From Raffaelea ambrosiae (Eukaryota > Ascomycota > Sordariomycetes > Ophiostomatales > Ophiostomataceae), in contig PCDI01000002.1 in the NCBI GenBank assembly GCA_002778195.1, positions 1,819,628-1,883,627 of the forward strand: DNA of 64,000 nt, written 5' to 3'. The position numbers were made by a program, and so were the translations under genes. Numbering within the stretch: the first letter of the stretch is position 1; every line of letters begins with the position of its first letter. Below are positions 24,001-34,795 of this stretch, in pieces. Under the pieces are notes generated by a model that did not search any database, was not told where the DNA came from, and saw only the letters and a program-made list of their open reading frames with translations.

Positions 24001-25668
24001 GCACAACATGGCCATTTCATGAGAACAGTTCAGTCCTGGCACAAACACAAGCACATGCACAAGCAGGGCACAACAAGCCAGAATCTGGAAAGCCGGCCGT
24101 CTTGGCGACTGCGAGAAGGACTGGATCAAGGGCTTTCTTGTTTTGTTCGGTCGATTTGCTAAGCCTCGACCGGATTTTCTTAAGCGAACGCCCTAACGAA
24201 CAAGAAAAGAGCAGAAAGTACGAGTACACGCAAACCCAAGATATCTTTGCTGTCTTAGATAGGCATACCCGTATCTCGCATCTTGTTTCTTTTCTGTATC
24301 TTACGAGTTATCTTGCCATTGCAATCTGGAAGAAGACACAGTTGTCCCTGGCAATCATCTCATATGCACTGCCATATTTTTCGTGCTACGTGCAAGCGTC
24401 CATTCCAAGGAAACTTCAGTGGGAACTACCGTTGTATTCAAACCACCAGCGTGGTATTTCTATCGCGAAATAAAAAGAGGGTATATAAAGAGGGTAGGGC
24501 GTGTCAAGAAAGATAAAAATACATGCCAAATATTAGCCACAGACTGTGGCCACAGTACGATAACTACATATATGGTAGCAGTAACCCTTGTTCTGGCCTG
24601 CATTTCCCCTAAGTTGGCATGCAACCCACAACTACGTGGTGGTGACACACACTGCAATTATTGGCTTTTTTTTGGCTTGTTTTTTGGGTCTGCCCGTCCG
24701 AGGTGTGCCTCGGAGAACGACCCTCTGGGGGGGAACCAAGTAACCCAAATGACCTAAGAAGCTTAGGAAGGCCCGGGAGAAGCCTAGCAAAGTCCAGGAA
24801 GAGCTTAGAAAAGGCCCTAGGACCTCGCAGGTCCGGCCGAGAAGCGTTGATCCCACTCCGAAAAGAGGCCTGATAATACCTGCCCAGACAGGCCAGCAAA
24901 ATGAAATGCTATAGCCAAAAAGCCGACAGAGCCAGCCAAGCCCGCAAGGCCACGGCCAGCACACACCAGCTCCTGCCAAAGTGGTGAGATGTGGACCGCC
25001 ATCGTCTCGATTCTGGGTCGTTTTTTTGGCTCTGGTGTCTCTGGTTTCCATGGGTTTTGCGATTTTGTGGTTTCTCTGCATTTTCTGGTGGTGGCGGTAG
25101 CTTGAATTCACCCGAAGAAGAAAACAAGCCCGGCACCAAACCCCAAAAAAGAACACAAAAGAAACAGAACTACAGGGAGAATAAGAAAAGATGTGGAAAT
25201 GTGTGTCCATATTATTTAAATGGATGCGACACATAGGTTTTTTTCTGAAAACAGATACCGTGTTTTTATCTTCCCTGGGACAGATACTTTAAAAAGCCCA
25301 TTCGTGTTTTCTCATGGGAGGAAGAAAAAAAAGGTCGTTTTCGTGGCCCTTCTTCTGTTTCTCTCCTATTCGCGATTCTCTCTCACCGATTTCCTGTTTT
25401 CTGTCCTTTCGAAATACGACGTGTCTGCTATAGGGTGTCCCAGGGCGTATCCGTCAGTGCCGTCTTATGAGATACATAGTACGCTCTGCTATCAAAAACA
25501 ACGACAGCGCTCTTCCCAACGACTCCTTTTGGTGGAGGGGGGACACAGACTGGCCATCTCCTCTCACCGGTAAAAACTCGCCCCCCTGAACCCGCCAACT
25601 ACCACCAACCTGCTGCGGTTTTTTTTTTTTCTTTTTTTTTTTCGTCGTCCTTCTGGCCCCCAAACGTC
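21006..25668. other. Intergenic region between GDT1 and the small 25.7-kb gene
   Basis: Over 4.6 kb I find no supported gene. Contents include a minisatellite at 22581-22714, a palindrome ACATAGTACTATGT at 23294-23307, TACATAGTA copies at 22547, 23293 and 25473, a C11 run at 23769-23779 and a purine-rich stretch of CCTAGG/AAGCTTAGG-like words at 24760-24840. A 200-codon open frame on the minus strand (25234-24632) has biased Phe/Arg/Lys composition and no recognisable domain. Confidence 0.5.
22581..22714. repeat. Minisatellite with 50-bp unit
   Basis: A unit starting CTACAAAGCC occurs at 22581-22630 and 22631-22680, about 47 of 50 positions alike. It is followed by an AAATA-rich expansion and a third partial copy at 22700-22714. 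Within each unit the words AAAGCC and GCCAAAAG recur, so the array was probably built by nested duplication. Confidence 0.85.
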
Positions 25669-25914
25669 ATGGAATCCCGTTTCTTGGCATTCTACCAGGT
25701 GGCTGGACAGGATGCCGTCGACCGTGCGGCCGCCGAACAGCAGGACACCCCGGAATACGAATACAGCAGCACAGCCAACACCGCCGGCAGCAGCAGCGAA
25801 TACCCTGACGCACAGTACGACCAGTCGGAGAAGAAGAAAAGCCACGGGGGCCATCACGCGTCCAGCGACAAAAAGAAGAAGAGCAAATCCAAGTCCGCGT
25901 CAGAAAAGCGCTGA
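25669..25914 (+). CDS. Small charged protein, 81 aa, function unknown
   Basis: The frame starts at an ATG in good context (GTCATGG) after a polypyrimidine leader and encodes 81 aa. Residues 1-20 (MESRFLAFYQVAGQDAVDRA) look like an ordered helix. The middle is Ser/Tyr/Glu-rich and the last 30 residues are a Lys/Ser/His-rich basic tail. No signal peptide, membrane helix or known domain is visible. The N-terminal composition argues for a real gene. It is short, and no neighbouring feature suggests a role. Confidence 0.5.
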   Translation: MESRFLAFYQVAGQDAVDRAAAEQQDTPEYEYSSTANTAGSSSEYPDAQYDQSEKKKSHGGHHASSDKKKKSKSKSASEKR

Positions 25915-27660
25915 CGCAGCGCCCTTCCCCGCACCCCTTTTATTTTTCTTATTTTCTCCTTCTCTCCTTTTCTCACCGGCCAACTTCCGGTTGAGAGAGA
26001 CGGAGGGCAAGGATGACACGGTGGGCCGAAACTCGATCGACGGTGTCGGGTACGGGAATTCCCCGATGGGAGGCTTCATCGCTTGTTTTCATGACAATAG
26101 CGGGAACTCCCCGATGAGATGCATCATCGCATTGTATTTATCGTGACAATGTTTCCTCTCTCTGTTATAACTTTTGTCTGGGTTTGGCTGCAAGGCGTTT
26201 TTGGCGGTCCTCATCTTTTGGGTGCGGGATTTTGATAGTTCCTTTTTTTTTCTCCGGTTTCTGCTGGGGAATTTTTGGGGGGGTTAACCAACAACGCAAC
26301 TACGGCTGCGGCAAACGGAATACAAAACAGGAAGGAAAATCCTGGGACTCGGCGCATGATTGGCAACTCTTTTTCTTTTCTTTTGTTCTTCCTCGGATGT
26401 CTGGGGACAGACTGCACTGGCGAACCCGCACGGCTCGAAGCGATGTGTATGGCTAGCGGGCAGGCCACTATTTGCTTTGTGATTATTACTTTAATATATT
26501 TAATAGCTTCCTCTGCTCTCGTGGATCGCCGAAACGAAGTACACAGTCCCGGCGGCTACGGTCGTTCTTTGTCTTGCTGTCTCATACCCTGCAACTACGC
26601 CAGGCGCCGCCCCGGGGCGTGCCGTGATCATGACGCCAGACAATGGGAACCAGCGAGACAAAGTGTTCACCAGAAGGTCGATGCCTTCTCAAGTCGGGGC
26701 CCCCCGGAGTCGAAACATGGACGGCCGTCCTGTCTCTGGCCGTGCGGGAGGGAGCTGTTCTTGTGGTTCCAGTCGTTGCCCCCTGGCCTGGCTCGGTCGA
26801 GGAGGCTGGGTTGCATGATGACGCAAGCAGGGTCGGTTTTACGAGGCTGCAAGGCATAAATAAAACCCACACAAAGAGACAGCAACAAAACTTGCTTTTT
26901 TCCCAAGAAACAGAGTGCGTGCATCCTGTATATACCATATATCATATACACTAAAAAAAAATAAAGCCTATGAAAAGAAAATATATATAAAAGGAATAAA
27001 AATACAAAAAAAAAAAACGTAAAAGGGTATCCTTCTCCTTGCTCAAAAAGACAAAAATAAAAGCCAATCTGTTTTGGGTTGCCGCCTAATTGCGATCATT
27101 CCCCATTGGCTTGGTCTGTTGTATGGCCCCGGTGGCCTGGCCTTGGTATCTGTTGGCTTGCTCCGTTGTGCTTTTCTCTGTTCTTTTGGTCTCGGGTGCT
27201 TGGTTGTTTCCCGTATTGGTTCCTGTGCTCCCGTGTACTCCAATTGCTCCAAACGAAAGAAATAAAATAAGAGGGGACGAAAGATAGAAACGAGAAAGAA
27301 ACGAGAGACAACGAGAAAGAAAACGTAACAAATCGCGTCATCCACATTACATATCGACATGTTCCTGCCATGTCCCATACTTGATCATCACTCCTTTTTG
27401 TTGTGGGGTTCCCACAGAAGGTTAAAAAGAGGTAAAAGGGGGAAAAAAGGTGAAAAGGAAAGAAGAGAAGAGAAATCAGAAATAAGGAAAGGCAGCAAAA
27501 GAGTGTGTTGTTGATGAAAATCGCACGTGTCTCGAAGCGAACGCGATGCACTGCGGATGGTTAGTGAAAAACGCGCTCCCAAAGCGGTTGGCCATGCATG
27601 CCCACTCACAAATCGGGTCCCTGCTTCCCTGCCCCCTGCACGGCTGGCCAGGTCCTGCCT
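25915..27660. other. Intergenic region with a diverged tandem duplication
   Basis: Two related segments, 26053-26098 and 26101-26150, share the core CCCCGATG, a following CATCGC and the end GACAAT, and represent an old duplication of about 48 bp. A/T-rich microsatellite sequence lies at 26940-27020. No gene is supported. Confidence 0.5.
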
Positions 27661-28428
27661 TTACCAGCCTTTGCTGTGGTAGTCCATGCCGAAGCCCCAG
27701 TTCTCCGGCGACGCGTAGTCCCGGACCAGTCTGTACGGTCGTGGGGGGGCCTCGCGTGTGCTCCAGCCGGGGTGCAGCCGGCCCCGTCGCTGGTACAGTT
27801 CCGGGTCCGAGCGTGTGCAGTGGGGGAGGGTGACGGAGTCGTTGTCGTTGTCGTCGTCGTCGTCATCGTCATCGCTGCCGTCGACTCTTCCCACCGGCTC
27901 CCGCAACCCATAGTGCCGGAAGATGTACCGCGTCCGGTTCTCGTCCACCATGCCCGCCCGCACCGACGCGCTCAGCTCCCCGGCCACATAGCGCGCCGTG
28001 TTGCTCAGCTCCCGGAACCGCGTGTCTCCCATCACCACCACCGGGTTCGCCCGCGGCCCCGACGCGCCGTTGAACGGCATCGTCAGCAGCGGCCGGCCTC
28101 CCTGGGTCGCCTGCAGCACGTGCGGCGTGCGGTGCTTGAACACGCTGCCGCCGGCGACCTGGGGGATGAACAGGAGGCGGTCGGCAGGCACGGTGGGGGC
28201 GGACGGGTCTTGGGTGGGGGGAGGAGGAGACGAAGACGACTTTGTAGACGAGGAAGAACAGAAAAAGGGCGTGTCCATGGGGTCCAGGGTGGAGACAGCA
28301 GGAGCAGCCGAGCTCTTGGGGGACGACAACGAGCAAGAAGAAGAAGAAAAAAACGATGTGGGATGGCAACGGAGAGGGTTGGGCAGGGCTATTCTTGACC
28401 GGGCCGGACGTGCTGCCGCTGCCGCTGC

Positions 28429-28461
<33 letters not shown>

Positions 28462-29181
28462 CGTCGTCGTCGTCGGAGCAGCAGCAGCCGCCTTGGTGGG
28501 AGGAGACGCCGGCCGCAGAGGTAGTCTTCCCTGCCCGCGGCACGGGGCCGTCGTCGCTGCTGCCCGGGATCGAGTGGTGGTGGTGGTGGCGGCGGCGGCG
28601 GCGGCAGCGGCCACCATGTCGGACAGGAGAGACTTCTTGGGCAGCGGGCGCGGCGTCTGAAACTTGAACACCAGCTTGCCCTCGCTGGTGTAGTGCCGGT
28701 TGTCGCTGTCGTCGACGCCGCTGTCACTGCCGCTGCCACTGCTGCTGCTACCACTGCTGCTGCTGCTGCTGTCCAGGCTGAAGGGCGTATTGTCGTCTTC
28801 CCACGATCCGCTGGTCTCGATGGAGTCGGTGCAGTGGCCGATGCTGTCGCTGTCGCCCACGGTGTTGGTCTCGTTGCTACCGGCGGACGATGTGGGCGAG
28901 CGCTCAGCTGCCTGCGGCTGCTGCTGCTGCTGCTGCTGTTGTTGTCTCCGGGCCATGTTGTTCTTGCGGGGGCGGCGCAGCGGGAAACCCTGGTACAGCT
29001 TCTGGCCCGCGGGCCGCGGGTCCAGGCGGATGTAGTCCTCGCAGTCCGAGTCGTCCGAGTCGACGACGGCCACGTCGTTGACGCCGGCCAGGTCGAGCGG
29101 CAGGCGCCGGTGGCGGGGGACCGTGTGCATGTCGACAGGCGTGGTGGGCGAGAGAGGCTCTTCCTGGCGTTGTTGTTGTTG

Positions 29182-29212
<31 letters not shown>

Positions 29213-29418
29213 CGCAAATATAGCTGCGGCGGCGGGACAAAGGCTGTTAACGAGGGAGGCACCTTGGCCGTTCGGTGCAGATACAGGCCTTCCTCCTCCG
29301 GTTCGTATGTAGACACAGCAGTGTCAACTGCGTCTATGGGCACGGCGATGTGGAGAGGAGGTGGAGAAACAGCCGTCGTGTCGTAGGGAGGCTGCAGTAT
29401 GTCTCTGGCTTGCGACAT
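27661..29418 (-). CDS. Low-complexity poly-Q/poly-T protein, 585 aa, function unknown
   Basis: A single open frame on the minus strand. I start it at ATG 29418 (AAACATG context). The frame continues upstream to 29541, but only through a CT-microsatellite that would read as Ser-Leu repeats. The protein has a Gln tract at about residues 68-84, a second at about 158, Ser/Gly tracts near 210-230, Ala/Thr tracts near 260-330 and an Asp tract at about 509-526. Better-mixed sequence occurs at the start (MSQARDILQPPYDTT), in the middle (LYQGFPLRRPRKNN) and near the C-terminus (RFRELSNTARYVAGELSASVRAG, partly quoted here). I recognise no domain. The ordered C-terminal block suggests a real protein, possibly nuclear. 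Confidence 0.7.
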
Positions 29419-32400
29419 GTTTGCTGGAGTCGTTGCTGGGGAGGGAATTCCCAGAACAGAAAAGGAGAGAAAAGAAAGAGAGAGAGAGAGAGAGAGAGAG
29501 GATTGAGAGACAGAGGTCTGGGATTTTGTGATTCTTATCAAGTGCTTAGGACGATCGGAATGTAGACACGGGGCATAATGAAATCATTATGAGGGGCGCA
29601 GCAAGGTGAACGAAGGGGCTCAAGGCCGTTTGTGCCGAGCCTAGAGGACGCGAGGGAGGAGAGAGAAATGTGCCCTGGATCAACAAGTAGTATATAGGGA
29701 GAGACAGAAAGGCTGCGAGTGGATGGGTGAGTAAGGAACCGCGAACGAGAAAAAGAGAAGAGAGAAACAGAGAGCGCGTGTATATGTGCGTGTGGGTAGA
29801 TGGTGATGAGTGAGAAACAAGGCGTAGGAATGTACAATCGGGCCTCGAGGGGGTATCTTTGTGGCGGTTTTGCCGTGGTGATGGAGGTATGGTCTGGTTA
29901 CGATGTCTCAGACGAAGAACTCGAGAAACAGACACACAGAGAGAGGGCGAGACCCGGCCAGGAAGGATGATGAAGGAAGGAGGAGAAGACCCGGGCTTTT
30001 GGAGGAAGGAAGGGAGAGGGAAAGGACATATGAAGGGCCAGAGAGTTCGAGAGGACAAGGGGGTCGACTCAGCATCATGAGGAAGAGGACATGGGAAATA
30101 GGAAAGAAAGAAGAAGGGGGGGGGGGGGGCAACCACGAGAAGAGTCGACACGCTCAGGAGACGAGAGACCTTTCGCCCCGGGACGACGAAGAAGAAGAAA
30201 GCAGACTTGGTGGTCTTCCCGCCACACAGATCAGGCAATTAGGATCAGAGTCAGATTGCATTGTGACAAGGGCATGGTGAGCGTTTGCAGCACTCGGTTG
30301 CAGCATGTCATGCTGTCAGTTCTCATCTGCATCCGTTCTATGGGCAAAGCTGGACAAAGCTGGACAAAGCTGGGCCTCTGTGGGACTCGCTTCTTTTCTT
30401 ATTTCGGCCGGCTCCTGAACGGGCTGTGAGGTACACACAGCTGTCAGAGATGCAGTGCATGACATCAAGAGAGGGGAGGAGGAGAAGAGAGACAGGCAGG
30501 TCGAGGAGGCGGGAGGCGTCCACACACTTTGGAGACCCGCCGATCGACACGACCGAGACAGGTAGGTCCCCGAGAGACAGTAGGCGAGACAGGGGAGACG
30601 ACAAACAAGAGAGACAACAGGCGTAAGAACAGCAGAAACAAGCAGAAGAAAATAGAAAGGAGAAAGGAGAAAGAAAAAACAAAAACAAAAAGAAAAAGAA
30701 AAGAAAAGAAAAGCAACAGCCAAAACGAGCCCATCCGGTCCAAACCAGCCAACCAGCCAACACGAAGCACGCCTGGCCACGATCATCTTGCCACCCCCGG
30801 TCTCTTCCCCGGTTTTGCATGTTTACTTGGCCGCAACCCCCTTCCCTCCCTGGCCTTGCCCATCGTCTCCCCCTCCCCCCTCTCTGGTGCTGCAAACGAT
30901 CCGTTTGGCTCGGCCTTGTGGGGCACACACAGACATTGCCTGGGAGGGTTTGAAAATTGCCAGGAAATGCCATCATGAGAGCCAATGAGTGCTGGATGGG
31001 GGCTGCCACCATATAGGTCTGCTTTCTTTTTGTTTTCTTTTTTTGTTGTCTTTGCTTTTTGTTATGGTGGCTATTCGTCCCCTAATTCACGATGCTGGGC
31101 ATTCGGCACAAAATAGGATATGCACGGTTTGCACCAGTAAGATATGCAGTTGTCCCTGCGCGCGCGTATCGGGGCTGTCCCTGCGTGCGTCTGGATCTTG
31201 CCAGGGTATGCCAGGGTATGCCGGGGTGTGCCCGGGTGTGTTCTGAGTACGTCCGCCGGATGCCGGGGGCATCTGGTGGTGTATGGGTGTCTCTCTCTCT
31301 CACTGGCCCACGGCCGTATTCCAGGTGTGGCGCTGCAAAAGTGTTCGCGTATCTCGCATAATACACAGCCATGGCTAACTACAAAGTAATTAGTACGTAC
31401 TTTGCGCACTCTCGCAAAGCTGCCTCCCCCATCCCTTCCATTCCCCCTTCCCATCCTTTCCCATCCCTTCTCTCTCTGGGACAACTTTGTATTACTAGAT
31501 ACTGGTTGCGGGCATGTGCTGCAGCCCCCCTGCCTGCCTGCCTGCCAAAAAAAAAAAAAAAAAACGTCCAGCAACCGTGTCGGCCAGTTTGTATCTTGGT
31601 TGGTTTATTTATGTTTGTATTTATTTTATTTTAGTCGTCCACCACTTCCGCCTGCGTCGTGCCCCCCCCCCTTGCTTGCACTTCGGTGAACCATCATCCT
31701 TTCTCCTTCTTCCCCCTTTTGTTCGTGCTTTGCTCTTCCTTCGACACGGATCTTGTTGCTATTCTCGCTCCTGCTCTTCGCCTTTTTTTTCTTTTCTTCT
31801 TCTTCTTCTGCATCCTGTTCCCTCGAACACACAAGACGCGCAAAAACAAGCGCCTTTGCTTCCCGTCTTCTTCTCTGTTTTGCATTTCTCAGTTGTGTGT
31901 CTCTGTTGACGGACTTTCCACCTTTTTGTTTTTTTTTGCGAGTGCGCATCGTATTTCTCATCACGAGGTCCTTTTCTGCCCTTCCCTTTCCCGAGTCTTG
32001 TCAGTAGCAAGGCTCGTATGAGTCGTCGTAGGCAGATCACCCGTAGATCACCCGGAGACCGAGACGGATGCCAACTGATTAGTGAACCGATCAACAGATT
32101 ACGAGTACCGTGTAAGACAACAGTAGCCACCAGCCAACAAGCCAAGTCCATCTGTCTACAGAGACAAAAAACATCGTGTCTAACCAAGTGCACATCAAGC
32201 AGAAAAAGATCGTCCAGTTTCGGGCGGCTCTTTTTTTAGTATGTGCGTGCACCGCAAAGATGGGGGGTGGGTGCTCGGCTGATCCATCCCCCAGCAGGAG
32301 ATCCGCGGAATCCCAGGGTCGCATTCCAGTTGGACCGGCCTTCCAGCTGAGCCAAGAGCCAGGAATGCCACTGTATCGTAGATTCAGATTCCAGCCATAC

Positions 32401-34000
32401 CCAGGGTCACAACAGCAGTGGGAACCTCCTTATTTCCTGCCCCCAAGCGGTTATCACCTCAGCCGTCAAAGACGGAGTTGCAGTGGTTGCAGTAGTATTT
32501 TGCTTTTTTAAGGTTATCATCATAAATCCCTGGGTGCGGTGTGCTGGCATGTTGGTTCCGGTTGAAACCTTTCTCAAGCTATCATGAACCAGGGGAACTA
32601 CTGCTGGTAAGATTATCGTGAGATGCTTGGGGGGGAGGNGGGGTCAGCAAATCACTGGGGCTGGAAGCAGTCCCTGGAGCTAAGAAGGACAATTACTAGT
32701 TAGTTACTCGGTAGTAACCAAGATGATATGGATCAGCCGCTATGATCGTCTCAACCGGCCAGCTGCCGTCCCGGAGGGGGTCTGAGAGCCGTCCGTCCGC
32801 TTCAGCCACCCAGGCCGGCTGCTCACCCCCCCTCTCTTCCCCCCCCCCCCCCAAACGTTCTTGGACTGGCCAGGCTGTTCCAGCCCTGTCAGTAGTCCTG
32901 TTAGCCCTGTTGCTACTGGTCCTACTGGCTTTGCTGGCCCTGCCGTGCTAGCCCTGCCGTGCTGGCCCTCTTGGCCCTGTTGGTTCTGTTCACCCTACTT
33001 ATGGGCAGGCTGGCCAGTCTACCCGTACCCAAGTTGGGGCCACAACCCACCGGAGAACACACCGCCGTGTCAATGTTTCCTACGGGCCATTAGTCGGTGT
33101 GTACTTTGCTTGCCTGCCCAAGTCGGCCAGTCTGTTCTGCAGCTAGCCATACCACGTCACGCATGGAATTCATAGTAGAACTACGCGCAGCAACGTACCC
33201 TGCAGTCAAGCATGCATATGCGCATAGTTCACAACCACGCAGCAAACACATTGCACACCATTCCTCCCCCCCCCACCAGACCGCCCAAATCAATGGGCAA
33301 CACAACCTTGCATAGAAACGTGCATACCTCGCAGTTCAGCTGTTTATCTGTATGCGCCACACCCGGCGGCGTCTGGCGGCATCTCCGGCTCACTTCTCTC
33401 TCTCTCTCACTCTCTGACGTCGTTCTCACTATTTTTTCCTCTTTCTGATCTGTCTCAGCTGCCTGATCTGAGAGGCGGTCAATGCGGCTGCAGGGAGATA
33501 TGCGAGGATAACAAGGACAGCCCTGCGCGTGGGTGGGAGAGGGGGAACTCATTAAAAGAGACTTGGAGAGACACAACTACTACGTTGTACATGCATTGAG
33601 AAGGAGAATGGGAACTGTGTTACTCAAAAAGAAAGACAACTAGCCCGCACTGTCCGTATACACATGATCATTTGTCCACCACCAAAACTGCAAAGATTTG
33701 CCGCAATGGAGACTGACTTGGATTTGGGGGTCTTTGCCTGGCGGGGCTAGATAAGGAAGGGGACGCCATTAGGCTTATCTACCCGCTACGCCATAGTGGC
33801 TGTGGGCGGGAGTCCCGCGGGCCAGTTAGTTGGTTGCTGTCGGTCAGTGACTAAATATTCCGCCCGTTCTTAGTCTCCGTCCTGTAAGTTACAACCGGTC
33901 AGCTAAAATTGTCTAACCTGCTCCTTTTTGGGGGAGGCGGGGAGGGGGTTTCCCCGGGATGTCACCCACAATCTCAGTCAACCTCTTGATGAACTTTTCT
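29419..34000. other. Gene-poor region, first part
   Basis: No supported gene. Contents: a GA/CT microsatellite at 29475-29502 in the leader of the neighbouring minus-strand gene, a G14 run at 30116-30129, AAGCTGGACA tandem copies at 30350-30375, a polypurine block at 30650-30718, GCCAGGGTAT-type repeats at 31200-31240, C runs at 31662-31671 and 32839-32852, an N at 32639, and degenerate GCCCTG/TGCTGGCCC nonamers at 32870-32990. Confidence 0.5.
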
Positions 34001-34648
34001 GGCTTTTGCGCCCCCCCTATTGTGCTCTATTCCAGGGCTGGTTTCTATTTCCTTACCTTCTTTATTTTTATGTATTTTTATTTATTTTTATTCTTACATT
34101 CATACTCTTCTACATGGAAAATGAGCTTGTCTTGAAACCGTGCATGCTTTATGAGCTGATTTGATATCGTGGTTTGGGACGGCGTCCTCGGCTTTACACT
34201 ATGATAAATCTGAAATACTACAGACTACCCAGCCCAGCCAGAGGTCCACACAAGACGCCTTAATGTGGTTAGCAAACATTCAGAAAAGGACTCAAAGGGG
34301 TCTTGAAACAATTCAAATCAAAATGAAAAAGCAAAAAATAAAAATAAATATAAATATAAATATAAATAAAAATAAAAATAAAAATCATGTAAACGAAAGA
34401 AGAAAATTAATGGACAAAGAGAAGGAGAAACCTGCGTAAGACGACCCCAGAAACGGCATGCTCTCCTGTGTCTTGTCCCTATCCAAGGCTACGCTTATGT
34501 TGCTTGTTTCTGCTTTCATTTTTACACTTGCATTGATGAGCTGTCTGTTGACTGAGATGTTTCAACTTGCACGTTCGCAGTTTTGCCATCGATGACGGAA
34601 GACAGTCCACAGCGAGATCGGCCAACGGATAAAATGCAAGACAAAGCT

Positions 34649-34795
34649 GGAAACACTTAGATGAGAAACACGTACGTAGATTAGAAACGCGTCTTGGGAA
34701 CACGTAAGTCAGAAACGCGTCTTGGGAACACGTAGGTTGGAAACACGTAGGTTGGAAACATGTATGCTAGATACACGCAGGCCAGATACGCAAAT
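34649..34795. repeat. Degenerate minisatellite, 15/30-bp unit
   Basis: Words of the type TTGGAAACACGTAGG recur about nine times, with a higher-order copy beginning GTCTTGGGAACACGTA at 34691 and 34719. On the minus strand one frame reads as repeats of VSNLR-like pentapeptides, a by-product of the 15-bp period. Confidence 0.8.

Noticed and set aside
24632..25234. 200-codon minus-strand frame as a gene or transposase remnant
   Set aside because: No domain, no terminal inverted repeats or target duplication, and composition follows local base content.
29419..29541. Upstream extension of the poly-Q gene beginning with Ser-Leu repeats
   Set aside because: The extension is a translated CT microsatellite and its start at 29541 is unsupported. 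The ATG at 29418 has a good context.
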